The position numbers and the translations under genes were made by a program. From JAZDOH01 sp043798815 (GTDB lineage Bacteria > Patescibacteriota > Gracilibacteria > UM-FILTER-43-11), in assembly GCA_043798815.1 (NCBI GenBank), contig JAZDOH010000002.1:1-27037 (forward strand): a stretch of DNA of 27,037 nucleotides. The letters are read 5' to 3'. Below, piece by piece: positions 14,129 through 22,216 of the stretch. The notes beneath the pieces were generated by a model. The model was not told where the DNA came from. It saw only the letters and a program-made list of their open reading frames with translations, and did not search any database. Every line of letters starts with the position of its first letter. The stretch's first letter is position 1.

Positions 14129-14157
14129 TTGACATAGAATTAATAATATGTTATCAT
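14129..14157 (+). promoter_or_regulatory. Strong promoter of the SLH coiled-coil gene
   Basis: Perfect TTGACA (14129-14134), a 17-nt spacer and TATCAT (14152-14157). The predicted start at about 14164 gives a leader of about 60 nt. Confidence 0.8.
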
Positions 14158-14163
14158 ATTTAT

Positions 14164-14192
14164 GTCGGCATCAAAAAATATTAATTGCTGAC
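14164..14192 (+). promoter_or_regulatory. 5'-terminal stem-loop of the SLH gene leader
   Basis: GTCGGCA (14164-14170) pairs with TGCTGAC (14186-14192), one G-T pair, around an A/T-rich 15-nt loop. The stem begins at the predicted transcription start, a position that in known cases (such as ompA) protects mRNA from decay. The rest of the leader has no Shine-Dalgarno sequence. Confidence 0.5.
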
Positions 14193-14224
14193 ACACCTTT
14201 TTATCCTTTAACTAAAAAACAAAA

Positions 14225-17200
14225 ATGAAAAAAAGGATTGAATTTGGCCTCTCATGGGGTCAGAAAGCGGGACTCATGATTTCCGCGTTTTTACTCGTAA
14301 CCGTCGCACTGGTCGAATCCAGCGCGAACCTTAAAACAAAGGCTTATTTTAAAACAATACTGACGCAGGAAGATAGCGTACAGCGGGAAGTAAATGTACA
14401 AAATGATGAAGGCGTGACAGGAGGTCATGAAGAAGATTTATATCCGGCTAGTGAAGGTTCAGGATCCGGCGGAGGGCAATCGGATAGAAATCAAAACCAG
14501 CAACAGTTTCAGCAGCAAGACACCGCTCGTCAACTGCAGGACGCGCAGCGAAGCCTTAAAGAAAGGCAACGCAATTACAGCGATCGTACACGCGAATTAA
14601 AACAGAATTTTCGCAATTCAAAAGTCGATACATCTGTTGTAACTCCGTTAATGAGCGCATGGGACGAAGTGCTGAAACAAATGGAACAGGCTTTGAACCA
14701 GCAAGACTTGGAGACGTATTGGACGCTGGAACGAGAAGATTCAAATGATGCCGCTTCCGCAGTTAATGATGCTTTCCAGTCTCTTTATAAGGAAAACGAA
14801 AAAGGCAATATAGAACGCACTTTAAAAGATAAAGAGCGCTCGCTTAAGGACAAAGACCGCGAACTTAAAAATCATGCACGTGAAAAACGCGATATCACCA
14901 AGCTCCTGGAAATCGTGAATCAACTTAAAACCAAGTTTGAAGAAATGAAGCAATTTGTTTCATCTTCTGATTTTGACCAACAAGAGTTTTGGGATTTAAA
15001 TCGTGATTATGATGACATTGACCGCGTATTCGGGGACGAAAGCAACGTTTTGAACCAGCAAGGTCAGTCAGGACAGATTCAAAAGGTAATAAAAGAAAAA
15101 GAGCGAGGTATGAAAGATCAGGAACGAACGGTTAAAGAACAGCTACGCCAAAAACGCGATGTTTCCGGATTGCAAAACTTAATTGGTCAGATGAAAGCGA
15201 AATATGAAGAAATGAAACAATTCGTTTCATCTTCTGATTTTGACCCACAGGATTTTTGGCCTTTAAACCAGGAATACGATGATTTGAACCGTGAGTTCTG
15301 GGATATGAACAACCAATTCCAGCAAGAGCAACAGAAAGGGGATATGACCCGCATTCTTTCCGAAAAAAGCAAAATGATCAAGGATCTTGAGCGTCAGTGC
15401 GGAAAACAAGGGTGCGGGGATATGTCTCAAAAAGTGAATGAAATTTATAACCAGATGCAGCAAACAACTCAGTCAGATGACAATCAGGCGTTTTGGGATG
15501 CGAATCGTGAACTGGATGACACGACACGCGAATTTTGGGATCAGCAAAAAGAACAATCAGAAACGCAGGATATTAAACGATGGGTCATGGACATTGGTCG
15601 CGAGCTCAAAGATCGAAGCAAATGGATTCAAGATATGCTTCGGCAGGCCAAACAGAACAAACTCGATGTTGCCCCTTTAAATAAAGCTGCGGAAATTTTA
15701 AAACAAATGCAGGCAGTTGCAGAAAAGGCCAGCCAGGCATATCAGAACAACGATTTTGAAACAGCACGCGATCTTTTGCAGATGGACTTTAATGATCTCC
15801 GCCAGGAATTTGATACAACCATGGAGAGCGTAAAAGAAAGCCAGCAAACCGTTTCCGCTTTGCAGGAAGTTCAGATGGCAGAGAAGGAAATCGGTCGTTT
15901 TGAAAAGGAATTGCAGCGCAAAAAAAATGCTGATCCTGCAACCGTTGAAACGTGCAAAGGTTATCTTGGCCAGGCCAAGGCTTTGGTTCAAAAATTAAAA
16001 ACAGCGGTAACAGCCAGTGATGGATCAAGCGTAGACGACCTTAAAATGCAGCTTGAAGAACTTGGTGGCAACGTTGAACAAGACTGCTCAGGAATTATGC
16101 AAATGATGAAAGGCCCTGATTACCAGTCCGTTAATGAGGTTTATGTGCAGGAGCCAAATCGTGCCATGGCCACAGAAGTTTTTGGCAAAATAAGCAGTGA
16201 TGTCGCCGCGCAAGTGGTGGAACAGATCAAACAAAATCCCACGCTTTTCAACACGATATTGGAAAGCGTCGGTGGCCAGTTTAAAGACCAAATAGCAAAG
16301 GCTTTAGAAGCCGCCTCTTTTATGCCGAAAGAGTTTCAGGAAGAAATGCTCAGTCGCAAGACTGCGTTGCTGGGGCAAATCCAGGAAATGGAAGCGTTAA
16401 CCTTTAAGCTGAAGGAGCTCAAAAATGAGCTTCAGGGTGTTTGGCAGCAGCTCTCAAGTTACAACTTTGTCGGCGATACCGGAACGCAAATGGAAGAAGA
16501 AATATCCAACTTTATTACCGAAGCACAAAGTTCAGGAGTAACCAAGGATAAAATCCGCGATTTTAAAGATATGGCTACAAAAAAGATTGTTGAGGCACGT
16601 GTGGAAAAATACAAAAAAGGCGTCATTCCGTTTATGGACGCGGATGATGATCAATGGTTTTCCCGCTACGCGGCTCAGGCGAAAAATTATGGTTACGTTA
16701 AAGGCACCGGTGATTCCAACTACACCAAACTGGATCCGGAACGTGCCACCAATGTTGCCGAAGCCGTAACACTTTTCGGCCGCGTACTCACGGAACAGGA
16801 AAAAGCAGGAATCATAATTACAGGTGATAAGCTGTCTGACATCATCATCCAAAACGGAAGAACATTCAACAGTTTGCCGGATTGGGCGAAGGATGGCGCT
16901 GAAGAACTTGCCAAAGCAGGCGTGGATATCAATGATCTTTTTGATGGCAAAAAAGCAGGGGAAACAGTAACCCGCGCAGAAGTAGCTGAGTTGCTGCAGG
17001 AAGCATTTAATTTGCCGGATGCGGAAAATATGCCAAATTTTGCTGACACAAACCGCGTTTCTGCCGATGAAGCACAGGCCATTGCGGCTGTAAACGAGGC
17101 CGGCATTATGACAGGTTACGCTGACGGTTCCAATCGTTTTGGCGCTGATGAAGCTCTTAATCGGGCTGCCCTTGTAAAAGTGCTCATCAAAGCGAGCGAA

Positions 17201-17269
17201 CAGAGTGGAAGTCAGACAGAATCTAGGCCGGAAAAATTAATGCCTGAAGAAACTGTGCCCGTAGAATAA
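14225..17269 (+). CDS. Secreted coiled-coil repeat protein with C-terminal SLH motifs
   Basis: A 1014-residue surface protein. Residues about 10-35 form a signal peptide or N-terminal anchor. Residues about 75-100 are a Gln/Gly/Ser linker. From about 100 to 550 there are five helical repeats of roughly 90 residues; each has a basic KDKERxLKD-type helix and an acidic end resembling FWxLNxxYDDxxRxF. Two repeats share EEMKQFVSSSDFD almost unchanged at the DNA level. Residues 550-790 are further helix. Three S-layer-homology-like motifs follow at about 805-865, 886-935 and 940-1000 (TGYADGSNRFGADEALNRAALVKVLI in the last), which in the family bind cell-wall polymers. Role: probably S-layer or envelope spacer. 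It has a strong promoter, a 5' stem-loop and a terminator as a one-gene unit. Confidence 0.85.
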   Translation: MKKRIEFGLSWGQKAGLMISAFLLVTVALVESSANLKTKAYFKTILTQEDSVQREVNVQNDEGVTGGHEEDLYPASEGSGSGGGQSDRNQNQQQFQQQDTARQLQDAQRSLKERQRNYSDRTRELKQNFRNSKVDTSVVTPLMSAWDEVLKQMEQALNQQDLETYWTLEREDSNDAASAVNDAFQSLYKENEKGNIERTLKDKERSLKDKDRELKNHAREKRDITKLLEIVNQLKTKFEEMKQFVSSSDFDQQEFWDLNRDYDDIDRVFGDESNVLNQQGQSGQIQKVIKEKERGMKDQERTVKEQLRQKRDVSGLQNLIGQMKAKYEEMKQFVSSSDFDPQDFWPLNQEYDDLNREFWDMNNQFQQEQQKGDMTRILSEKSKMIKDLERQCGKQGCGDMSQKVNEIYNQMQQTTQSDDNQAFWDANRELDDTTREFWDQQKEQSETQDIKRWVMDIGRELKDRSKWIQDMLRQAKQNKLDVAPLNKAAEILKQMQAVAEKASQAYQNNDFETARDLLQMDFNDLRQEFDTTMESVKESQQTVSALQEVQMAEKEIGRFEKELQRKKNADPATVETCKGYLGQAKALVQKLKTAVTASDGSSVDDLKMQLEELGGNVEQDCSGIMQMMKGPDYQSVNEVYVQEPNRAMATEVFGKISSDVAAQVVEQIKQNPTLFNTILESVGGQFKDQIAKALEAASFMPKEFQEEMLSRKTALLGQIQEMEALTFKLKELKNELQGVWQQLSSYNFVGDTGTQMEEEISNFITEAQSSGVTKDKIRDFKDMATKKIVEARVEKYKKGVIPFMDADDDQWFSRYAAQAKNYGYVKGTGDSNYTKLDPERATNVAEAVTLFGRVLTEQEKAGIIITGDKLSDIIIQNGRTFNSLPDWAKDGAEELAKAGVDINDLFDGKKAGETVTRAEVAELLQEAFNLPDAENMPNFADTNRVSADEAQAIAAVNEAGIMTGYADGSNRFGADEALNRAALVKVLIKASEQSGSQTESRPEKLMPEETVPVE
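14939..15245 (+). repeat. Near-identical 40-nt repeat within the SLH gene
   Basis: The 40 nt at 14939-14978 recur at 15206-15245 with two differences, offset by 267 nt (89 codons). Neighbouring codons are diverged, which suggests a recent duplication or local gene conversion of the EEMKQFVSSSDFD segment. Confidence 0.75.
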
Positions 17270-17290
17270 ATGTAAATTTAGTATTTTTTT

Positions 17291-17327
17291 AAAAAAGACT
17301 CCCGATTATCCCGGGGGTCTTTTTTTA
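17291..17327 (+). terminator. Intrinsic terminator after the SLH gene
   Basis: AAGACTCCCG (17295-17304) pairs with CGGGGGTCTT (17312-17321), one T-G pair, loop of 7, followed by a T run to 17327. The upstream A run means it may also stop minus-strand transcripts from tRNA-Ser(GGA). Confidence 0.88.
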
Positions 17328-17336
17328 TAGAAATGA

Positions 17337-17426
17337 TGGCGGAGAGAGAGGGATTCGAACCCTCGAGAGCCTTGCGGCTCTACCTGCTCTCCAAGCAGGC
17401 GCACTCGGCCACTATGCGATCTCTCC
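17337..17426 (-). tRNA. tRNA-Ser(GGA), CCA encoded
   Basis: Acceptor GGAGAGA pairs with TCTCTCC, discriminator G, encoded CCA. The anticodon arm CCTGC-TTGGAGA-GCAGG gives GGA, and the long variable arm (GTAGAGCCGCAAGGCTCT) is typical of class II serine tRNAs. A TATAAA box lies at 17436-17441 without a good -35. Confidence 0.95.
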
Positions 17427-17463
17427 GCGAAAGCTTTTATAATTTACGAGCAAACCCAAAAAA

Positions 17464-17491
17464 TTGCAATGGAGCTACGACATGATAGACT
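17464..17491 (+). promoter_or_regulatory. Possible promoter of the SIMPL gene
   Basis: TTGCAA (17464-17469), 16 nt, TAGACT (17486-17491). It would give a leader of about 25 nt before ATG 17522. Moderate match only. Confidence 0.4.
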
Positions 17492-17521
17492 GAAGTTACT
17501 TTAAATTTAACCTTCATTCTC

Positions 17522-18280
17522 ATGATGTGGCCTAAATCGTATCTTGCCAACCTGGCGGTCGCAGGAATTGTGCTTGTAACAATTACTGGCAGCGTTTATT
17601 TGGTTTTCAAAACCGTTTATATCAATTCAACTCCGCCTTATCCGCCTGTCGTAACTTTGGAAGGAATAGGAAGGGAACAGGGAATCCCAACCGTGGCTGC
17701 CGTTCAGATAGGGGTAGTGAGTCAGGCCAAAGATGCGGCGAAGGTTTACATTCAGAATGTGGAAAAAGCGAATAAGCTTGTTGCCGCGTTCAAGGAATTG
17801 GGCATTGAGGAAGAAGATCTACAAACTCAGAACTATTCTCTTGGACCTCAGTACACTTATGATACGCAAAATGTTTCACATCTGTTGCAATATGAAATGA
17901 GCCAAACCATCAGAGTAAAAGTGCGAGATCTTGGCAAAATCGGCCAGGTTTTGGCGAAAGCCACCGAGTTGGGATCAAATCAGATTACCGGGCCTGAGTT
18001 TGTGATCGACGATGAAAAGCCTTTGATTGAAGAGGCCCGCAAAAAAGCGTTTGAAGATTTAAAGGAAAAACAAGTGATGATGGCGCAAGAATTGGGTGGA
18101 AAATTCGGCCGCCTGACGAGTTATAGCGAATGGATTGAACGGAATCCTTACGCACAGGCTTTTTACTACGGCGAAAAGGGCGGTGGCGGAGGCATGGGTG
18201 CAGGTTCGCCAACGCCTAACATCCAACCAGGATCTCTTGAGCTGATTTTGCACATGAACGTTTCGTACGAACTGAAATGA
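17522..18280 (+). CDS. SIMPL (DUF541) domain protein, membrane anchored
   Basis: A 252-residue protein with one N-terminal membrane helix (about residues 9-30) and a SIMPL domain outside the membrane (about 42-252). Family features: VVTLEGIGREQGIPTVAAVQIGV at the start, a DLQTQNYSLGPQYTYD segment, then LGSNQITGPEFVIDDE and a closing beta strand. A Gly-rich loop (KGGGGGMGAGSP) lies near residue 220. SIMPL proteins are periplasmic or surface proteins linked to stress in a few bacteria; the biochemical role is not known. Two ATG codons stand in tandem at the start and neither has a Shine-Dalgarno sequence. The stop codon abuts the convergent rpmB stop with no spacing. Confidence 0.87.
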   Translation: MMWPKSYLANLAVAGIVLVTITGSVYLVFKTVYINSTPPYPPVVTLEGIGREQGIPTVAAVQIGVVSQAKDAAKVYIQNVEKANKLVAAFKELGIEEEDLQTQNYSLGPQYTYDTQNVSHLLQYEMSQTIRVKVRDLGKIGQVLAKATELGSNQITGPEFVIDDEKPLIEEARKKAFEDLKEKQVMMAQELGGKFGRLTSYSEWIERNPYAQAFYYGEKGGGGGMGAGSPTPNIQPGSLELILHMNVSYELK

Positions 18281-18496
18281 TCAGGCCTTTTTAGCTTTTT
18301 TCACCATTCTCGCTTTGAGCAGGGTTCTCATTCCTTGCGTTGAAATGCGCATCACTTCCACTTTTCCGGTGGCTGGGTTAAACACACGTCGCTTGTGCAG
18401 GTTCGGGAGGAACCGGCGTTTGGTGTGGCGCATGGAGTGGCTCACATTGTTCCCCACGGAAGGTTTTTTACCGGTGATCTGACAAACTTTAGACAT
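18281..18496 (-). CDS. rpmB: Ribosomal protein bL28
   Basis: A 71-residue large-subunit protein. MSKVCQITGKKP at the start, GNNVSHSMRHTKRRFLPNL, and KRRVFNPATGKVEVMRISTQGMRT are the classic bL28 blocks; it is slightly shorter than the roughly 78 residues of E. coli. It is a single-gene unit driven from 18521-18549, whose -35 box it shares with the divergent pseudopilin gene. The stop is directly adjacent to the SIMPL stop, leaving no room for a terminator. No Shine-Dalgarno sequence. Confidence 0.95.
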   Translation of the reverse strand: MSKVCQITGKKPSVGNNVSHSMRHTKRRFLPNLHKRRVFNPATGKVEVMRISTQGMRTLLKARMVKKAKKA

Positions 18497-18520
18497 AACA
18501 ACAAGTTAAAATGCCTCAAG

Positions 18521-18549
18521 AACCTACCACGCACTACTTAGATTGTCAA
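18521..18549 (-). promoter_or_regulatory. rpmB promoter sharing its -35 with the divergent gene
   Basis: Perfect TTGACA on the minus strand (18549-18544), 17 nt, TAGGTT (18526-18521). Its -35 lies on top of the plus-strand TTGTCA at 18543-18548. Confidence 0.6.
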
Positions 18550-18571
18550 ACCGTCTAGATTTTGCTAGTCT
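18543..18571 (+). promoter_or_regulatory. Pseudopilin promoter sharing its -35 with rpmB
   Basis: TTGTCA (18543-18548), 17 nt, TAGTCT (18566-18571). The predicted leader is only about 12 nt. The -35 overlaps that of the rpmB promoter, so the two probably exclude one another. Confidence 0.55.
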
Positions 18572-18590
18572 GTAAGTCAAAAGACGACTC

Positions 18591-19622
18591 ATGTGGAAAA
18601 ATAGAACATTCATCTTCGCCCATTACAGCTTTACTTTAACGGAACTCGTGGTCTCCGTGGGGATAGTCATTATTTTAATTGCCATGGTTTTTGTGGGATT
18701 GGATCCAATCCGCAAATTGGGGGAGGCGCGCAATGCCAGGCGTTATGGAGATACCAAAGCAATTTTGGAGGCCGCCAAAGAACAACAAATTCGGAGCGGT
18801 GGAATGCAGATAGCTGGAATCAGCCCAAATTTACGAATGATTGGCAAGGCTGCAAGCGGCTGCAGCGTTGTTTGTGGTGGGGGCACCGAACAGAAAATAT
18901 TTGCCACTCAAATCACAAGCAGCAACAATGATGCGGAAGAAAAACAATTGTCCAATGGAACAAAATGGATGTATCTGGATAGTGGTGATTTGGAATTGAC
19001 TTATGAAGACTTAGTCATTCCTCAATGGGTCGGCATGCGTTTTACTTCCATCCCGATTCCACAGCGCGCTACGATCACCAATGCCTACATTCAATTCACG
19101 GTTGATGAAGCGACATCTGTCCCCACCAGCATCGTTTTTTACGGAGAGGCGACAAGCAATCCTCCTGAATTTAATATGCAAAAAGGCAACATCAGTTTCC
19201 GTCCTCGCGTTAGCTCAACCGTAGCCTGGAGCAATATTCCGGCCTGGACCGCTGCGGGAGCCATCAAAGAGACTCCTGCATTAACCTCTATCATTCAGCA
19301 AATCGTGAACCAGGATGGCTGGGCCAGCGGAAACGCACTCGTTATTATGGTGTATGGCACAGGTAATCGAATTGCTAAGTCGTTCAACGGCCTTGCCAGC
19401 GCCGCTCCACGTTTGGTAGTGGAATACGTTCAGGCTCAAACCACAGAGAATGCTTGCCTGGATTTGAGCTCAAGGCTCGCGGGTTTAAATTTATTACCTG
19501 TCGATCCATCTAAGGGCACTCAAGATAAAACATATTACGCCATTCAATCGGTTACCCCCGAAGGCTTGCGCGTGGTTTCCTGCGTCCCTGAACGCGGTAT
19601 GAACATTGAATTGGCTCGCTAA
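18591..19622 (+). CDS. Type IV pilin-like protein with an inserted beta-sandwich module
   Basis: A 343-residue class with a short leader and a prepilin motif: cleavage is expected before F14 in YS|FTLTELVV, with the methylation-associated E+5 at E18 and a hydrophobic helix to about 37. Position -1 is Ser rather than the usual Gly. The pilin head is split: residues about 85-100 (GKAASGCSVVCGGG) and 286-343 (ACLDLSSRLAGLNLLPVDP...YYAIQSV...CVPERG) match a normal CPR-type pseudopilin, while about 103-280 form an extra module with VGMRFTSIPIPQRATITNAYIQF and APRLVVEY, resembling the DNRLRE/CBM-like sandwiches of surface proteins. The product is probably a fibre-tip or adhesive minor pilin. No assembly genes are nearby. 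Confidence 0.8.
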   Translation: MWKNRTFIFAHYSFTLTELVVSVGIVIILIAMVFVGLDPIRKLGEARNARRYGDTKAILEAAKEQQIRSGGMQIAGISPNLRMIGKAASGCSVVCGGGTEQKIFATQITSSNNDAEEKQLSNGTKWMYLDSGDLELTYEDLVIPQWVGMRFTSIPIPQRATITNAYIQFTVDEATSVPTSIVFYGEATSNPPEFNMQKGNISFRPRVSSTVAWSNIPAWTAAGAIKETPALTSIIQQIVNQDGWASGNALVIMVYGTGNRIAKSFNGLASAAPRLVVEYVQAQTTENACLDLSSRLAGLNLLPVDPSKGTQDKTYYAIQSVTPEGLRVVSCVPERGMNIELAR

Positions 19623-19634
19623 CCCCATTATAGT
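19606..19634 (+). promoter_or_regulatory. Promoter of tRNA-Ser(CGA) and the ATP-grasp operon
   Basis: TTGAAT (19606-19611), 17 nt, TATAGT (19629-19634). The -35 lies inside the 3' end of the pseudopilin gene. Transcription would start about 6 nt before the tRNA and can continue into the ATP-grasp gene. Confidence 0.7.
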
Positions 19635-19646
19635 GATGATACACGG

Positions 19647-19737
19647 GGAGAGGTGGCCGAGCGGTTGAAGGCGCACGTCTCGAAAGCGTGTTTCCGGTTT
19701 ACCCGGAACGAGGGTTCGAATCCCTCTCTCTCCGCCA
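19647..19737 (+). tRNA. tRNA-Ser(CGA), CCA encoded
   Basis: Acceptor GGAGAGG pairs with TCTCTCC (one G-T pair), discriminator G, encoded CCA. The anticodon arm CACGT-CTCGAAA-GCGTG gives CGA; the long variable arm (TTTCCGGTTTACCCGGAAC) is typical of serine. Only 22 nt separate it from the ATP-grasp start. Confidence 0.95.
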
Positions 19738-19759
19738 GCTGGAAAACGTCATATTCACC

Positions 19760-20785
19760 ATGAAAACACCTTGCCCACACTGCCCTCCAACTCGCCCCAT
19801 AAATCACCGCAGTGAGCGGTTAGAGGGCTTTTTTTTAGAAGTCATGGAACGTTTTTTTGAACCACTGGTTCCAAAATTTTTAGAAAAATTGATGAATCGG
19901 GCCATTCTAAAGTTTTTTTTACAAACACTTTTGCGCGTAGGAGTTCTTAAGGAATCAGAGATAAAATCAACATACAAAATTCATCCGAGAACGCTCCAGG
20001 TTGAGGAAGAAGCTCAAAAACGAGGGCTTAAGGTTTCCGTTATTACACATTATGGAAGACCCACCAATCTTTTTGTGCTTCGGGGGCAGGGGAAGCCTTA
20101 TTATTTTGAGGGATTGCCCGGGTACCAGCCGGATTTTACAACGGACATTGATCACAAGGAAAAAGCACGAAAAAAACTCATGAAAATCGGTGTGCCAACC
20201 CCCCAGGGGGGAGTTTTTATCAGCGAACGAAAAGCGCTTCGATTTGCGGAAGTCCAAGGTTATCCACTGGTGGTAAAACCCAATCATTCCAGCCTTAGCC
20301 GGCATGTGAGCGTTAACATCCGGAATATAGTAGAACTGAAAGAGGCGATTCGAATCGTCAAACAAATCAGCTTCAGTTTCATCGTTGAGGAGTTTCTTGA
20401 GGGTTCTTATTTCCGCGCCACTGCTATCGGCGATCACGTTCATGCTGTTTGCCGCCGCGATCCACCCAGCAAACCACTCGAGAACGCACCCGCCTGGAAG
20501 TTCAGTTTAGACCTTGGCGGAACAGTGCATGATGTGACGCGCACCACGCATCCCGATAACCTTGTACTTTTTGAGAAAATCGCCCGCGAAGTGAACCATC
20601 CGGCGTTGGGCATTGATTTCATCGCCCCTTCGATTTCCGAATCCTGGAAAAACCAGAAATGCGGAGTCATTGAGCTCAACTCCCTCCCGGCGATTGATCT
20701 ACATACTGCGCCCATTGTACAGGGGGAATCAAGAAACTTAGCGGGGGCGCTCCTGGATCACGTCTTGAAAATGGTAAAGCTCTAA
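19760..20785 (+). CDS. ATP-grasp ligase, cyanophycin-synthetase-like
   Basis: A 341-residue enzyme of the ATP-grasp fold, which joins a carboxylate to an amine or thiol through an acyl phosphate. The fold spans about residues 130-335: KARKKLMKIGVPTPQGG, PLVVKPNHSSLSRHV (ATP-binding Lys), IVEEFLEGSYFRATAIGD, and the metal-binding end GVIELNSLPAIDLHTAPI (E305, N307). The order resembles the ligase domain of cyanophycin synthetase and GshF-type enzymes, but the substrate is unknown. The N-terminal 130 residues hold an opening CPHCPP motif. The open frame starts at 19688 inside the tRNA; ATG 19760 is the first beyond it. The next gene begins 4 nt after its stop, implying a joint function. No Shine-Dalgarno sequence. 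Confidence 0.8.
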   Translation: MKTPCPHCPPTRPINHRSERLEGFFLEVMERFFEPLVPKFLEKLMNRAILKFFLQTLLRVGVLKESEIKSTYKIHPRTLQVEEEAQKRGLKVSVITHYGRPTNLFVLRGQGKPYYFEGLPGYQPDFTTDIDHKEKARKKLMKIGVPTPQGGVFISERKALRFAEVQGYPLVVKPNHSSLSRHVSVNIRNIVELKEAIRIVKQISFSFIVEEFLEGSYFRATAIGDHVHAVCRRDPPSKPLENAPAWKFSLDLGGTVHDVTRTTHPDNLVLFEKIAREVNHPALGIDFIAPSISESWKNQKCGVIELNSLPAIDLHTAPIVQGESRNLAGALLDHVLKMVKL

Positions 20786-20789
20786 ACTC

Positions 20790-22211
20790 ATGAAGCCTTC
20801 TCTTAAAAAGCTCAAAGAAGCGATTTGGCTGCGTTCTCCCATTCTGAAAACAATCATGCAAAAGCATGGGGATCGCACTCTTTATGATTACGCCAAAGGG
20901 TTTCTAGACGTGAATCCGGCTCCGGGTTTGGACGAACGGAAATCGGAACTGATCGATGTCGTCGAAGAGCTTTTGACGCGTCGGCTTGGCAAAAAAATGG
21001 CGATCGCCGTCGCCAGACAACTCAAAAAAAATGCGCTCATTTCCACCGCGGATCATCACGGGATTATCTGTCATCCATTCTTTCTAAATTCCAACATCAT
21101 TTCATCTCTGCATTTCCAAAGCGAGCCATCGTTTAAGTACCTGATTGCTTTTTCATTCGCCACCATTTCCTTGAGCAATTCCTCTCACCCAAGAAGCATT
21201 GAATTTCATGGAGATGGCAAACAATCCAGAGTCCGCCTAAAAGTCTCACTGCTTCCCGATAAGCTCAAAATGACTCCGGCTTACGCAGCTCGAGCGATTG
21301 GCGCTGAGGACGTTCAGCGAGCGTGCCTGGAAATCGACAAACACCAAAAAGCCGATGACTTGTCTCCGGAGCACGCGGAGCAAATAAAAAAAATGCTGAA
21401 AAAGGTTTTTTTGCGGCGGGAGGTGCTTTCCGCACCGGACTTTAATGCCCAAATCACCATTACAAATCATCGGCTATGGCCGCTCCTTTTCGATAAAAAA
21501 CCCCCTTTACCAAGTCTCATTTACCTTGAAATCGAAACTGTGGTGGCGGAAATGCTGATCCGGAAACATTTAAAAAATCCTCAGTCACTGATTCATCGTT
21601 TGCTTTTTGATCCAAAATGGGCCGCGCTCGCTCAAAAACATTTCAATCATATTCCCGGAGGCTCTTCTCATTTATTTTGGGGTTTGAACGCGAAAAATCA
21701 TCGTCTTTGCCTTAAAAAGAAAGGAAAGGCGCTCCTTTCAGATGACAAGACTTTTAAAGTGGATTGGAGTCCTAAAGGACTCACGACCGCTCTGAAGGAA
21801 AAAAAGATTTTTCCCGGCATGCCGCTTTGCTATCTGATGATCTCCCTCTATTACGGCATGAAGTGTTTGGGTGGATTTTGCCAGGTAAATGAGCTGACCA
21901 ATATCAAAAAAGCCTGGTCTGCGCTTCTGCGTGAAGTAGGGGAACAAAAAGAAGCTCAGGCGATTAAACCGGTGCAGACAAAAGAATTGGGCGGAGATGG
22001 AATGGTTTTGGCTTACCTTAAAACGGAAAAAGGCAACAGGATCCCTGCGACGGGCATCGACTTGTTATTGCAACATCCCAGCCCCTCCTTTTCGAGTTAC
22101 AAAGCTTTTGCCAAAAAAGTCACGCTGAATCAAATGATGGTTCCGATGCTGCCGGAAATGTTCCATGTGCTTTATTCGGCTGATGAACGAAACCCGGATC
22201 TGATAGAATAG
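20790..22211 (+). CDS. Unknown protein encoded with the ATP-grasp ligase
   Basis: A 473-residue soluble protein that I do not recognise. It is basic and has a His-rich stretch ADHHGIICHPFFLN near residue 93 that could bind metal, a Gly/Ser segment HIPGGSSHLFWGLN near 290, an LEIETVVAEMLI helix near 248 and GMKCLGGFCQVNEL near 355. No signal peptide or clear membrane helix is present. It starts 4 nt after the ATP-grasp stop and ends 5 nt before smpB, so the three form one operon. The most economical idea is that it makes, activates or carries the substrate of the ligase; this is inference from position only. Codon use looks like that of its neighbours, so recent transfer is not suggested. Confidence 0.8.
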   Translation: MKPSLKKLKEAIWLRSPILKTIMQKHGDRTLYDYAKGFLDVNPAPGLDERKSELIDVVEELLTRRLGKKMAIAVARQLKKNALISTADHHGIICHPFFLNSNIISSLHFQSEPSFKYLIAFSFATISLSNSSHPRSIEFHGDGKQSRVRLKVSLLPDKLKMTPAYAARAIGAEDVQRACLEIDKHQKADDLSPEHAEQIKKMLKKVFLRREVLSAPDFNAQITITNHRLWPLLFDKKPPLPSLIYLEIETVVAEMLIRKHLKNPQSLIHRLLFDPKWAALAQKHFNHIPGGSSHLFWGLNAKNHRLCLKKKGKALLSDDKTFKVDWSPKGLTTALKEKKIFPGMPLCYLMISLYYGMKCLGGFCQVNELTNIKKAWSALLREVGEQKEAQAIKPVQTKELGGDGMVLAYLKTEKGNRIPATGIDLLLQHPSPSFSSYKAFAKKVTLNQMMVPMLPEMFHVLYSADERNPDLIE

Positions 22212-22216
22212 AACTA

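Noticed and set aside
19688..19759. N-terminal extension of the ATP-grasp protein
   Set aside because: It lies in the tRNA-Ser(CGA) gene and its spacer; ATG 19760 is the first start beyond them.
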